Source: Actinoplanes flavus
GTDB lineage: Bacteria > Actinomycetota > Actinomycetes > Mycobacteriales > Micromonosporaceae
DNA length: 64,000 nt
Assembly (NCBI RefSeq): GCF_017592555.1
Contig: NZ_JAGFNS010000021.1
Span: 75,985-139,984, forward strand
Reading direction: 5' to 3'
This document shows, in pieces, positions 27,401 through 35,642 of this stretch (positions are counted from its first letter, which is position 1; each line of letters begins with the position of its first letter). The position numbers and the translations under genes were made by a program. The notes under the pieces are model-generated. The model saw only the letters and a list, made by a program, of their open reading frames with translations. It did not search any database and was not told the origin of the DNA.

Positions 27401-30400
27401 CTCGTCGCGGGCCGCTTCGTCGAGGTGGCGCAGGTCGACCACGGTGAACGGCATCTCGGCGGCGCGGTACACCAGCTGCATCGGCTCGCTGAACCCGCTG
27501 AGGTCGAACGCCGTCCGCAGGATGGGGTGGCGGGCGACGACGCGGGCCGTGGCCTCCCGGAAGCGCTCCTCGTCGAACGGGCCGACGATACGCAGCCCGT
27601 CCAGGTTGTGGTAGGCCCGGCGCTCGGGGTTGAGCTCCATCTCGTAGACCATGCCCACCTGGAGCTCCGCCATCGGGTAGGCGTCCTCGACCCCGTCCGG
27701 CAGCAGGGCCCGGTCCTGGTCGGTCAGCATCGCGAACGGCTCGCGTTCGGGGGCCGTGGCCGTCGGCGCGGTGGTCCGTACGAGGGTGGCCAGCCCGGCC
27801 GGTGTCGGGCTGCGGAACAGATCCTGGAGGTCGAAGGCGAGGCCCCTGGTGCGGGCCCGGCCGAGCACGCCGATGCTGCGGATGGAGTCGCCGCCGAGAT
27901 CGAAGAAGTTGTCGTGCCGGCCGACCCGGTCCACCGCCAGCACCTCGCCCCAGATCTCGGCCAGCAGCTGCTCGACGGGGCCCTGCGGCGGCACGTACTC
28001 CTGGGCCAGGTCCGGGCGTACGGCCTCCGGGGCGGGCAGGGCCCGGCGGTCGACCTTGCCCTGCGGGGTGAGCGGCAGCGCGTCCAGGATCACGAAATGG
28101 CGGGGCACCATGTAGTCCGGGACCCGCCGCAGCAGCCACGCGCGCAGTTCGTCGGGTGACGGCGCGGTGCCGTCGGCGACCAGGTAGCCGGCCAGGCCGA
28201 CGTGGCCGTCGGTGTCGCCGCGGGCGATGACGGCCGCCTCCAGCAGGCGCGGATGCTGCCCGAGGACGGCTTCGATCTCGCCGGTCTCGATGCGGTAGCC
28301 ACGAATCTTCACCTGCGAGTCGGTACGCCCGGCGTACTCCAGCCCGCCTCGTGCGTTCCAGCGGCCGAGGTCGCCGGTGCGGTACAGGCGGCGGCCGGGA
28401 CGCCCGGTGAGGTGATCGGGCACGAACCGTTCGGCGGTCAGCCCGGGCCGCCCGGTGTAGCCGCGGGTGAGGCCCACGCCACCGACGTGGATCTCGCCGG
28501 TCACCCCGGCCGGGCAGGGCCGCCCGTACGCGTCCAGCACGTGCGCGACCACACCGGGCAGGGGCTGCCCGATCGGGGTCGGTTCACGGTCGAGGTCGTC
28601 CTCGGCGAGGGCCGCATAGGTGACGTGCACGGTGGTCTCGGTGATGCCGTACATGTTCACGAGCAGGGGTTCGTCGTAGCCGTGCCGGGCGGCCCAGCGC
28701 CGGACCGAGGGCCGGTGCAGTGCCTCGCCGCCGAACACCACGGCCCGCAGCGACAGCTCGCCGCCGGCCTGCTCGTCCGCCGTCTCGAACTGCCGGAACG
28801 CCGACGGTGTCTGGCTGAGGATCGTCACCCGTTCGTCGCGGACGAGCCGGTGGAACGCGCCGGCGTCGCGGCTCACGTCGTACGGCACCACGACCAGGCG
28901 CCCGCCGGTGGTCAGCGCACCCCAGATCTCCCACACCGAGAAGTCGAACGCGAAACTGTGGAAGAACGTCCACACGTCGTCCGGGCCGAACGGCAGCCGC
29001 TCCCGGACGCCGCTCAGGAGTCCCAGGACGTTGCCGTGGGTCACCGTGGTGCCCTTCGGCTGGCCGGTCGACCCCGAGGTGAAGATGACGTAGCAGGCGT
29101 TGCCGGGTCCCACCTCGGGCAGTACGGCTTGCGTGTCCGGGCTCCCGTCGTCGATCGCACCGGCGTCGGCGACGCGCCACGGGCCGTCCGGGACCGTCCC
29201 GGCGGTCGGCGGATGGATCAGGACGATCCGCGCGCCGACCTCGCGCAGCATGAACGCCATGCGGTCGGCGGGAAACGCCGTGTCCAGGGGTACGTACACG
29301 CCGCCGGCCCGCAGGATCGCGAGGCAGGCCACCACCGTCTCCGGCGACCGCGTCATGCAGACGCCGACGCGGTCCTCCGGCCCCACGCCCATCGCCCGCA
29401 GCCGACGGGCCAGCGCCGCGCTGCGCCGCTCCAGTTCCGCGTACGTGAGCGTCTCCCCGGCGCCGGTGATCGCCACCGCGTCCGGCCGCGCGGCGGCGCC
29501 ACGCAAAACGAGGTCGTGGATCGTGCCGCCGGGTGCCGGACGTTCCTCGCCCGACCAGCGCCGCAGTCTGCCGGCCTCGTCCTCGGATGCCAGCTCGATC
29601 CGGCTGAGCGCGACGTCCGGGTCGGCGACGACCCCTCGCAGCAGGGTCTCCCAGTGGCTGACGAGGGTCCGCACGGTCGCGGCGTCGAACAGGTCGGTCG
29701 CGTATTCCACGTCGAGCCGCAGCCCGTTCGGTCCCCGGTAGACCGACCAGGTGAGGTCGTACTTCGCCGTGCCGGTGTCGATGTCGGCGCGCTCGATGCC
29801 GACGCCGTCGTCGAGCACCTCGGCGGCGTCCTCCTCGTGCAGGCCGAACATGACCTGGACGACCGGGCTGAAGCTGAGGTCACGCGCCGGGTGCAGATGG
29901 TTCACGGCGAGGTCGAACGGCATCCGGCTGCGCGACAGGGCGTCCAGGACCCCGGCCCGGGTGCGGGTGACGAGCTCACGGAAGGTCGGGTCGCCGTCCA
30001 GGCTGGTCCGGATGACCAGCGAGTCCGCGAAGAAGCCGACCATCTCGTCGAGCGCCGCCGGCCCCCGGCCCGCCGTCGGTGAGCCGAGCACGATGTCGTC
30101 GCTGCCCGCGTGCCGGGCCACGAGGGCCTGGAAGGCGGCGAGGAGCGCGACGTACGGGGTCACCCCCTCCCCGGCGGCGAACTTCTCCAAAGCCGCGACG
30201 GGGATGCCGGACAGTGTGAACCGGTCGGTGCGGCCGCGGTAGCTGAGTTCGCCCGGACGCGGCCGGTCGGCGCCGAGGTCGAGGACGTCCGGCGCGCCGG
30301 CCAGGGCGTGGGTCCACGCCTGCAGGGCACGGTCGGTGGCCTCGCCGGTCAGCTTCTCGCGCTGCCACAGGGCGTAGTCGGCGTACTGCACGGCCAGCGG

Positions 30401-30940
30401 TTCGCCGGGCGCCGCGCCGGTCCGGTAGGCCGCGATGAGCTGGCGTTGGAAGACGCCGAACGACCAGCCGTCGAAGGCGATGTGGTGGAAGGTCAGCTGA
30501 AGCCAGTGGGTCTGCGGGGCCAGCCGGAACAGGTGCGCCCGGACCATCGGGCCCGCCGCGAGATCGAAGGGACGTCGCGCGTCCTGTTCGGCGAGCTGTT
30601 CGGCCCGCTCCCGCGCCGCGTCCTCCCCCAGCTCCGCGAGGTCGGTCACCGGGCACGGCAGTTCCCGGCTTTCGGTCACCCGCTGGCGGGGGCCGCCGGG
30701 GCCCTCCTCGTACACGGTGAACAGCACGTCGTGCCGGGCGGCCACGGCCCGGACGGCGCCGATGAGACGGTCGGCGTCCAGCGGGCCGGTCAGGCGCAGC
30801 GTGACCGGCATGGTGAACACCGGCCGGCCCGCCAGCCAGCGGTCGAGGAACCACAGCCGTTGCTGGCCGTGCGACAGCGGACCTCGTTGCGCTGTACGGG
30901 GTCGTAATGCCGCGGCGGCGGATGCGTGGTGGCTTTCCAT
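24428..30940 (-). CDS. Two-module NRPS (modules 1 and 2)
   Basis: 2170 residues: C1 (about 20-440, HHIAFDGWS near 151), A1 (470-960, FTSGSTGQPKG near 620), PCP1 (GGDS, Ser near 1017), C2 (1085-1500, HHAIFDGWS near 1224), A2 (1560-2040) and PCP2 (GGDS, Ser near 2097). It opens with a C domain, so the first residue is probably acylated or joined to a unit supplied in trans. The A1 pocket read by eye is DFWSVGMVH, close to the usual threonine code. A2 reads DNFHLGCTF, which I cannot assign. The ATG at 30940 has GGGAAGGGAA upstream; a longer reading frame to 30988 lacks a better site. It is the first gene of the main leftward operon, facing the LmbU-type gene across 225 bases, and overlaps the next NRPS by 4 bases. 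Confidence 0.95.
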   Translation of the reverse strand: MESHHASAAAALRPRTAQRGPLSHGQQRLWFLDRWLAGRPVFTMPVTLRLTGPLDADRLIGAVRAVAARHDVLFTVYEEGPGGPRQRVTESRELPCPVTDLAELGEDAARERAEQLAEQDARRPFDLAAGPMVRAHLFRLAPQTHWLQLTFHHIAFDGWSFGVFQRQLIAAYRTGAAPGEPLAVQYADYALWQREKLTGEATDRALQAWTHALAGAPDVLDLGADRPRPGELSYRGRTDRFTLSGIPVAALEKFAAGEGVTPYVALLAAFQALVARHAGSDDIVLGSPTAGRGPAALDEMVGFFADSLVIRTSLDGDPTFRELVTRTRAGVLDALSRSRMPFDLAVNHLHPARDLSFSPVVQVMFGLHEEDAAEVLDDGVGIERADIDTGTAKYDLTWSVYRGPNGLRLDVEYATDLFDAATVRTLVSHWETLLRGVVADPDVALSRIELASEDEAGRLRRWSGEERPAPGGTIHDLVLRGAAARPDAVAITGAGETLTYAELERRSAALARRLRAMGVGPEDRVGVCMTRSPETVVACLAILRAGGVYVPLDTAFPADRMAFMLREVGARIVLIHPPTAGTVPDGPWRVADAGAIDDGSPDTQAVLPEVGPGNACYVIFTSGSTGQPKGTTVTHGNVLGLLSGVRERLPFGPDDVWTFFHSFAFDFSVWEIWGALTTGGRLVVVPYDVSRDAGAFHRLVRDERVTILSQTPSAFRQFETADEQAGGELSLRAVVFGGEALHRPSVRRWAARHGYDEPLLVNMYGITETTVHVTYAALAEDDLDREPTPIGQPLPGVVAHVLDAYGRPCPAGVTGEIHVGGVGLTRGYTGRPGLTAERFVPDHLTGRPGRRLYRTGDLGRWNARGGLEYAGRTDSQVKIRGYRIETGEIEAVLGQHPRLLEAAVIARGDTDGHVGLAGYLVADGTAPSPDELRAWLLRRVPDYMVPRHFVILDALPLTPQGKVDRRALPAPEAVRPDLAQEYVPPQGPVEQLLAEIWGEVLAVDRVGRHDNFFDLGGDSIRSIGVLGRARTRGLAFDLQDLFRSPTPAGLATLVRTTAPTATAPEREPFAMLTDQDRALLPDGVEDAYPMAELQVGMVYEMELNPERRAYHNLDGLRIVGPFDEERFREATARVVARHPILRTAFDLSGFSEPMQLVYRAAEMPFTVVDLRHLDEAARDEALDAYVLAERRRPFDHSRPLLLRFALHRLTDESFQWTLTEHHAIFDGWSLHSTISEIAEVYQRLLAGEDPVLTPPDSTYRDFIAAERETLTSEESRRFWLERVADRPDCRLPRRPSDRPERLSGRAQPHEWRAHYPDQGYGAVETLLPEDLCDGLRDLARQCAIPLKTVLLAAHLKVMSLVTGVSDLLVGLTANGRLEEEGGAEVRGMFLNTVPFRIALPDGSWRDLIRAVFETERELLPHRRYPLGALQREVGGDPLFEVNFVHNHFHVLDRAFGPGLMRIEDGKIDSFATDRVEPTNFPLNVGMVRNPYSHRLLFGMDYHTDVLTQDQVLLYRDYYLRAMTEMVADPGAAHRSAPLLGDDERALLESWNSTTADVPPAPVHRMVEARAAAAPDAVAVESGGTALTYGELNARANRAARRLRDLGVGPDVPVALCMDRSLATITCLLAVLKAGGVYVPIEPDYPAERMEYMLRETGAPIVLADAPAADRVPPGPWWVRTVDDRLWDEGDDGNLPGGAGPDNGCYVIFTSGSTGQPKGVVTRHRNVTELLHGGEFLRLEAADTLLQLAPLSFDNSTFEVWAPLVGGARLVLAPAERYGPAEIAEWVAAAGVTVLHATASLFALLVDHEPGMFDGLRRFLTGSETVSPGHVARILERCPNLEVVNCWGPTETTTFSVCGVFRRGSVPAGALPLGSPLVNTQVWVLDEAGMPVPVGTPGELYVSGPCLARGYLGRPGLTAERFVPHPFRAGERLYRTGDRGRWSVDGLVEFLGRTDHMVKVRGYRVELGEVEATLREHPDVRECVVVTRPDGAAGVDLVGYLVADGEGLSSGEVRSWLGGRLPAYMVPRLFVFLDALPLTPRAKVDRRALPDPELVRADAGQEYVAPEGPVEELLAEIWCRVLRVDRVGRNDDFFALGGDSIRNIQVVGHARANGLTVGLQDLHRHPTVASLAEVVQPRGSVPKRAKTSAFDLLSDCDRERLSARGSAGDAR
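24740..25570. repeat. A-domain block shared with module 3 (copy in module 2)
   Basis: Second copy of the block described at 21521-22340. It includes the pocket residues from position 299 onward, so A2 and A3 share L, G, C, T, F at 299, 301, 322, 330 and 331 while differing at 236. Recent recombination between neighbouring modules is the likely cause. Confidence 0.8.
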
Positions 30941-31165
30941 GATTCCCTTCCCGCTGATTTTCAAAGGCGCTCGGCAGAGTCTTGCCAAAGGGATCGGAAG
31001 TCAGGCTAGGGAGCGCCGATCAAGTGGGTCAAGGGAGCACGGAAGCCAAATGCGGTGGCGATAGAGAAGCGATAGCGGCCGAGATGAATAGCAATTGTTT
31101 GGTTTACTTCGCGATCCCGGCGTGGTTAAGATAATCGCCGTTCGCGGGCTTTTGAAGGAGACGGC
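30941..31165. promoter_or_regulatory. Divergent promoter region between NRPS and LmbU-type regulator
   Basis: The 225 bases between the two divergent starts must drive the main NRPS operon leftward and the regulator rightward. The stretch 31081-31135 is locally AT-rich for this genome. A -10-like GATAAT lies at 31130-31135, 30 bases before the regulator ATG, with no convincing -35 at standard spacing. The regulator has GAAGGAGACGGC directly before its ATG. I could not define an operator with confidence. Confidence 0.4.
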
Positions 31166-31834
31166 ATGGGCGGGGACTCGCCAGTGCAGGCGCTCGACGG
31201 CTCGGCATTCGTGACCAGGCGGGGACTCGTCCTGCCGCACCAGATGCCGTTCGACAGGTGGCTCGGAGTCGGTGGCTATCTCTGCGATGTGTACAGCTCC
31301 TCGGCGTGGTGCCTCGGGGATTGGCTCGTCTACGGGGAGACCGCCTACCGCGGCCGGTATCAGGACGCCGTGAAGCTCACCCAGCTGGACTACCAGACGC
31401 TGCGCAACCATGCCTGGGTGGCGCGGCGCTTTCCGATGTCCCGGCGCCGGGAGGGGCTGAGCTTCACCCACCACGCCGAGGTGGCCGCCCTTTCCGAACC
31501 CGAGCAGGAGTTCTGGCTGCGCAAGGCGGAGGAGTACGCCTGGTCGGCGAAACGTCTGCGCCGGGAGGTGAAGGACAGCCTGCTGGAACGGACCGACGAC
31601 GGCCATGGTGGGCGGGCCGGCGGGGCGGGCCGGGGCGCCGTCGCGGTGCTCAACATGTCGATCCCGGTGGAGCGCCTCGAGTCGTTTCAGCAGGCCGCGA
31701 GCAGGCTCGGCCTCCCCTTGGAGACCTGGGCGGAACGGGCGCTGGCCAGCGCGGCGGCCCAGGCGTGCGACGAGCAACCGCGGCTCACCGCCACGAGGTC
31801 ACCGCACGCAACAGGTCGGCGGAAGCGTTCATGA
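31166..31834 (+). CDS. LmbU/NovE-family cluster-situated regulator
   Basis: A 222-residue protein resembling LmbU (lincomycin) and NovE (novobiocin), DNA-binding regulators found in antibiotic clusters. The conserved centre is visible near residues 72-120: LDYQTLRNHAWVARRF, then MSRRR and SFTHHAEVAAL, followed by a WLRKAEE stretch, as expected for the family's helix-turn-helix region. The C-terminal 80 residues are more variable, with a Gly-rich linker and a basic tail. The ATG at 31166 has GGAG 5-8 bases upstream. It is the only rightward gene in the NRPS cluster and diverges from the main operon, so it probably activates it. Its last 50 bases overlap the convergent thioesterase gene. Confidence 0.85.
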   Translation: MGGDSPVQALDGSAFVTRRGLVLPHQMPFDRWLGVGGYLCDVYSSSAWCLGDWLVYGETAYRGRYQDAVKLTQLDYQTLRNHAWVARRFPMSRRREGLSFTHHAEVAALSEPEQEFWLRKAEEYAWSAKRLRREVKDSLLERTDDGHGGRAGGAGRGAVAVLNMSIPVERLESFQQAASRLGLPLETWAERALASAAAQACDEQPRLTATRSPHATGRRKRS

Positions 31835-32504
31835 AGTCGTGGTGCCCGCCGTCGACGACCCGGAACTCGACCGACTCCGCGTAGTCGCGCCACCCCTGGA
31901 GCCCGTCCAGGCTCACCTCGTCGTCGTCGCGCCAGTGCAGCACGACGATGGGGATTCCGACGTCGATCGGCTCCGCCCGGCGGTACTCGCGTGCGGCGTC
32001 GAGGTCGCGCAGGAGCACCGACATACCCATCCGGACCATGTCCGGCCACGGTTCGAGCCCACGGCTGCGCATCACCGACTCCAGTTCCGCGCGTAGTTCG
32101 GGCTCGGTCATGGTGAGCATCCGGTCGCGCGCGGAGTCGTGCGGGGCGAGCTGACCCGACACGTACAGGCATGCGGGCCGGGGCAGGCCCCGTTCGCGGA
32201 GGACCACCGCCGCCTCGAAGGCGGGCAGCGCTCCGGCGCAGTGTCCGAAGAACGCGTACGGGCGGTCGAGTGCCGGGCCCAGCCCGTCGGCCAGGTCGGC
32301 GGCCAGCCTCCGGTAGGTGCCGTAGTGGGGTTCGGCCAGCCGGTTCTCACGGCCGGGGAACTGCACCGGGCAGACCTCGACGTCGCCGACCGTGTGCGGC
32401 CAGGCCCGGAAGGCCGAGGCTCCGGCCCCGGAGTACGGAAAGCAGAAGACCCGCGCACGGGAGTCGGCGGACACCGGCCGGACGAGCCAGGAGCCGGCGC
32501 TCAT
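31785..32504 (-). CDS. Type II thioesterase with Cys nucleophile (GHCAG)
   Basis: A 239-residue type II thioesterase of alpha/beta-hydrolase fold. The nucleophile elbow reads GHCAG near residue 89, where the family normally has GHSxG; the codon is clearly TGC (minus strand, about 32255). The rest looks intact: an acidic WRDDDE stretch near 185 and GGHHDF near 216 for the catalytic His. Cys-type thioesterases are known in some NRPS release domains, so this may be an active variant with different acyl preference. The ATG at 32504 overlaps the PCP stop by 4 bases (ATGA). It follows the stand-alone A and PCP genes, which suggests editing of, or release from, that carrier. Confidence 0.9.
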   Translation of the reverse strand: MSAGSWLVRPVSADSRARVFCFPYSGAGASAFRAWPHTVGDVEVCPVQFPGRENRLAEPHYGTYRRLAADLADGLGPALDRPYAFFGHCAGALPAFEAAVVLRERGLPRPACLYVSGQLAPHDSARDRMLTMTEPELRAELESVMRSRGLEPWPDMVRMGMSVLLRDLDAAREYRRAEPIDVGIPIVVLHWRDDDEVSLDGLQGWRDYAESVEFRVVDGGHHDFMNASADLLRAVTSWR

Positions 32505-32719
32505 GGCAGCGATTCCATGTAAGCGGAGATCGACGCGATCGTCGGATGGGCGTACATCTCGTCCATCGGTATTTCGTAGCCCATTTCGTCGATGTAGGCC
32601 CGCTGAATTCTGGCCATGATCACGGAATGGCCGCCGAGGGCGAAGAAGTCCTGCTCGGGCGTTATATCGGAACGCTCCAGCTCGCGGCACCAGATGGTGC
32701 GCACCTCATCCACGAACAC
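32501..32719 (-). CDS. Stand-alone peptidyl carrier protein
   Basis: A single PCP/ACP domain of about 72 residues. The phosphopantetheine motif is FFALGGHSVI, with the Ser near residue 31. It should carry the amino or other acid activated by the A domain gene just upstream, whose 3' end it overlaps. The GTG at 32719 is preferred because AAAGGA lies 8-13 bases upstream; a GTG at 32740 would add seven residues but has no evident ribosome site. Separate A and PCP genes plus a dedicated thioesterase are typical of pathways that modify an amino acid while it is thioester-bound. Confidence 0.9.
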   Translation of the reverse strand: MFVDEVRTIWCRELERSDITPEQDFFALGGHSVIMARIQRAYIDEMGYEIPMDEMYAHPTIASISAYMESLP

Positions 32720-34292
32720 CCTGTTCCTTTCGCCGGTCACGGAGTACGTCCAGCAATGCGAACCGGTCCGACTTCCCGTGCGGGCTCAGCGGGATCCGGG
32801 GAATGCTGACGAACTCGGCCGGCACCATGTTGCGTGGCAACGTCTCCAGCAGCCGCGCGCCCAACTCGGCGCCGGCCAGATCGTCGCCCTCCGGCACCAC
32901 GAACGCGATCAGCTCGGTGTCACCGGCGTCGGTGGACCTGCTCACCACGGCGGCCTGCCGGACCCCGGCCAGCCGGGTCAGCGCCCGCTCGACATCGGCC
33001 GGGTCGATGCGCATCCCCCGCACCTTCACCTGCGCGTCCATGCGCCCGGCGACGACCAGGTCGCCGTCCTCGTTCACGTAGCCGCGGTCGCCGGTGCGGT
33101 AGAGCCGGCGCGGCACACCGTCCACCTCGACCGTCGTGAAACGCTGCGACTCGGGCCCCGCGCCGTTGAGGTAGCCCGCACCGACCCCCGCTCCGGAGAT
33201 GCCGATCTCGCCGTACTCCCCCGCCCCGACGCCGCGCATCCGCTCGTCGAGAACGTGGATGTCGGTGTTGTGCACGGGACGGCCGACCGGTGCGATCTCG
33301 TGGTCGCCGGGCCGGTAGCCGGCGAGGTCGAAGGAGGTCGCGACGTCCGTGCACTCGGCCACGCCGTACTGATGCAGCAGGGCACACCCGCCCGGCTCGC
33401 GCCCGACGAGGTCGCGGAGCCGTTCGACATGCAGCGGCTCCCCGCCGAACAGGACCTGGTCCAGTTCGGTGAGGGCGGTCCCGCCGGACGCCTTCTCCCA
33501 GTCCGCCAGCAGGTAGAGGGTGCTGGACGCGCAGTGCACCGTGCGGATGTCGTGGCGCTGCAGCATGCGGTAGGCCATGGCCGGGTCGAAATGGCGGCTG
33601 GCGACCAGATGCTGCGTGGCTCCGCAGAACAGCGGTGTCATCAGGCTGCGCTGGGACAGATCGAATCCGAACGCGCTGACGACGAGGTGGTGCGATCCGC
33701 GATGCAGACCGAACGCGTCCTGGAGCCAGTTCAGCAGGTTGAACCAGCCCTCGTGGCGCACCGCGGTCAGCTTCGGGATGCCGGTCGACCCGGACGTGAA
33801 GATCGCGTAGCACAGGTCGTCGCCGGTGACCGTGACGTCCGGCGCGGTCGCCGGGCGGCTCTCGAGGTCGGTCCGCAGCGCGTCGAGGTCGGCGATCTCC
33901 GCCGTCGCCGACTCGACCAGCTCCGCCGTCGCCGGGGAGGCGACGATCAGGGCGAGATCGGGAACCTGCCCCAGCAGCAGCCGCAGCCGCGCCGGCGGAT
34001 AGGTGGGATCGAGCGGTACGTAGGCCGCTCCCGCCTTCAGCACTCCGAGGACGGCGACGAGCAGGTCGATCGAGTAGCGCAGGCAGACACCGACCAGGGC
34101 GCCCCGGCCGTATCCCCGCGACACGAGCAGGCGGGCGAACCGGTTGGCCCTGGCGTCCAGCTCCCCGTACGTCACGTGTTCCCCGCCGCAGACCACGGCG
34201 ACCGCGTCGGGTGCCGCCCCGGCGTACCTCTCGAAACGCTGGTGGACGACGGGGGCCGGGGGCAGGGCCACCCGCTTTCCGCGCATCATCAT
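32706..34292 (-). CDS. Stand-alone adenylation domain (amino acid-AMP ligase)
   Basis: A 528-residue free-standing NRPS adenylation enzyme. Motifs: FTSGSTGIPK near residue 165, YRTGDRGYV near 402 and a C-terminal PLSPHGKSD with the catalytic Lys near 510. By eye the pocket gives D L R C L G Q D V at 235, 236, 239, 278, 299, 301, 322, 330 and 331. Asp235 is kept, so an alpha-amino acid is likely, but I recognise no known code. After A5 the usual GPTE is GVAE. I chose the first of three consecutive ATGs at 34292, with GGAGG 11 bases upstream; the frame is open to 34400 but that part does not resemble the family. It probably loads the neighbouring PCP. Confidence 0.88.
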   Translation of the reverse strand: MMMRGKRVALPPAPVVHQRFERYAGAAPDAVAVVCGGEHVTYGELDARANRFARLLVSRGYGRGALVGVCLRYSIDLLVAVLGVLKAGAAYVPLDPTYPPARLRLLLGQVPDLALIVASPATAELVESATAEIADLDALRTDLESRPATAPDVTVTGDDLCYAIFTSGSTGIPKLTAVRHEGWFNLLNWLQDAFGLHRGSHHLVVSAFGFDLSQRSLMTPLFCGATQHLVASRHFDPAMAYRMLQRHDIRTVHCASSTLYLLADWEKASGGTALTELDQVLFGGEPLHVERLRDLVGREPGGCALLHQYGVAECTDVATSFDLAGYRPGDHEIAPVGRPVHNTDIHVLDERMRGVGAGEYGEIGISGAGVGAGYLNGAGPESQRFTTVEVDGVPRRLYRTGDRGYVNEDGDLVVAGRMDAQVKVRGMRIDPADVERALTRLAGVRQAAVVSRSTDAGDTELIAFVVPEGDDLAGAELGARLLETLPRNMVPAEFVSIPRIPLSPHGKSDRFALLDVLRDRRKEQGVRG

Positions 34293-34469
34293 GATCTGGT
34301 CCGCCTCCAGCCGCGCCTGTCTTGTTGGCGAGACATCCGAGTCGGACGGTAGGACCGGGGCGATCGATGCCACAAGAACGGCGCGACCGCCGGGCCCCAC
34401 CCACCGTCGCGGCCTGTTTCGGCGCCGGCGGTTCGTGCGACCATGGCCGGCCGGGGAGCCGCCTCCGTG

Positions 34470-35642
34470 TCACATGAAGTTGCGGGTGTGCAGGGCGGAC
34501 AGTTCGGCGGCCTCGTCGTCGGGAAAGCCGAGCCGGGAAAGGTGCCGGCGGCGGCCGGTGTCCATGTCCTCCTGTAACCGCTGCACGGCGAGGTGGCCGC
34601 GGCCGAGCGCCTCCGGCGTCCACTCCCCCGCGGCCAGAAGCAGCAGGGCGTCGAACACGTCCTGGTTGAGGCCGGCGGTATCGATCAGCACGTCATGACG
34701 GCGTTCGACGGCCGCCCGAAGCCTGCCGAGCATGGTGGGGTCCGAGGCCGACTGATGTTCGAGGTGGGCGACGCCGAATGCCACGTGCCGGGCTTCGTCG
34801 GCGCGGGCCAGCCGGGTGACCGCCCGGGTCACCGGGTCGGGGGCGTGCCGGTCGAGGAAGGTGAGCAGGTGCACGAAGGTGCCCTCGCCGAGCACCGACA
34901 GCAGGAACGAGGCGAGCGTGAAGTCGGGCTCGGCCAGCAGCGACGCGAGCGACGCCCGGCCGCCGGCCGACGAGCTGCCCATCCGGCCGCCGGTGTGCAG
35001 TGCCCGCCGGGTGAAGACGTCGACATGCCGGGCCTCGTCGGCGGCCTGGACGGCGAGCAATCCGACCACCTCGCGGAAGTGCGGGTGGACGCGGGTCAGC
35101 AGGCGTGCCGGGATGACCAGGGCGGCCTGCTCGTTCTCCACCAGATAGGTCATGATCTGCACGACCGCGGCCTCGATGTCCGCGGGCAGGGCGAACGTCG
35201 CGTCCCAGGGGATCGCGGTGGCCGGGTTCCATTGGGAGGCCGCGGCCTGGGCGTAGAGCCGGGGCGCCAGGTCGGCCCAGACCACATCGCGGTCGCTGAG
35301 GTCGTAGGCCGGGTCGGGACCGCCGGCTTCCAGCAGGGCGCCGCGGGCGGCCAGGCCCCAGTGCCCGGGCGGGCGGCGGGTGACGGTGCCGGGCTCGCCG
35401 GCCCGTTCCGCCTGAGCCCAGCGGTGGGCGTCCCGGCGGCCCGTGACCACCTCGACGCCGCCGTCCGGGGTGGTGCTGGTGCCGTGACCGGCCGAGCGGC
35501 ACCAGGCCCGCAGGTGCAGGGTGAGGAACGGGTCGCGGCCGGTGACCGTGACGGTGCTGCCCGGAGGCAGGCCGGCCAGGGTCTTCCGCACCAGCAGGCG
35601 TCCGCCGGCGTCGAAGGCCAGGCCGGCCAGGTCCAGGTTCAC
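34470..35642 (-). CDS. TusA-like domain fused to ferritin-like diiron domain
   Basis: 390 residues. The first ~75 resemble the TusA/SirA fold (LDLAGLAFDAGG at the start, DPFLTLHLRAWC near 37), but the usual CPxP Cys is absent (LAFDAGG). The rest is a ferritin-like four-helix diiron domain with two ExxH pairs: ENEQ near 165, DEARHVD near 199, GEGTF near 249 and DEARHVA near 275. Such diiron sites activate oxygen for hydroxylation, N-oxidation or related chemistry. The GTG at 35642 overlaps the upstream stop (GTGA). It sits between the PhnD-like gene and the A-PCP pair, so I infer that it oxidises a precursor before or on the carrier. The substrate is unknown. Confidence 0.78.
   Translation of the reverse strand: MNLDLAGLAFDAGGRLLVRKTLAGLPPGSTVTVTGRDPFLTLHLRAWCRSAGHGTSTTPDGGVEVVTGRRDAHRWAQAERAGEPGTVTRRPPGHWGLAARGALLEAGGPDPAYDLSDRDVVWADLAPRLYAQAAASQWNPATAIPWDATFALPADIEAAVVQIMTYLVENEQAALVIPARLLTRVHPHFREVVGLLAVQAADEARHVDVFTRRALHTGGRMGSSSAGGRASLASLLAEPDFTLASFLLSVLGEGTFVHLLTFLDRHAPDPVTRAVTRLARADEARHVAFGVAHLEHQSASDPTMLGRLRAAVERRHDVLIDTAGLNQDVFDALLLLAAGEWTPEALGRGHLAVQRLQEDMDTGRRRHLSRLGFPDDEAAELSALHTRNFM

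Noticed and set aside
8055..30940. Epimerisation or dual epimerisation/condensation domains
   Set aside because: C2-C5 start with a YPM-x-x-LQ-x-GM motif like dual domains, but the extra HHxxxxGD motif was not found, and no separate E domain is present.
34293..34400. Longer start for the stand-alone A domain
   Set aside because: The extra residues do not resemble A domains; three ATGs at 34286-34292 follow a GGAGG.
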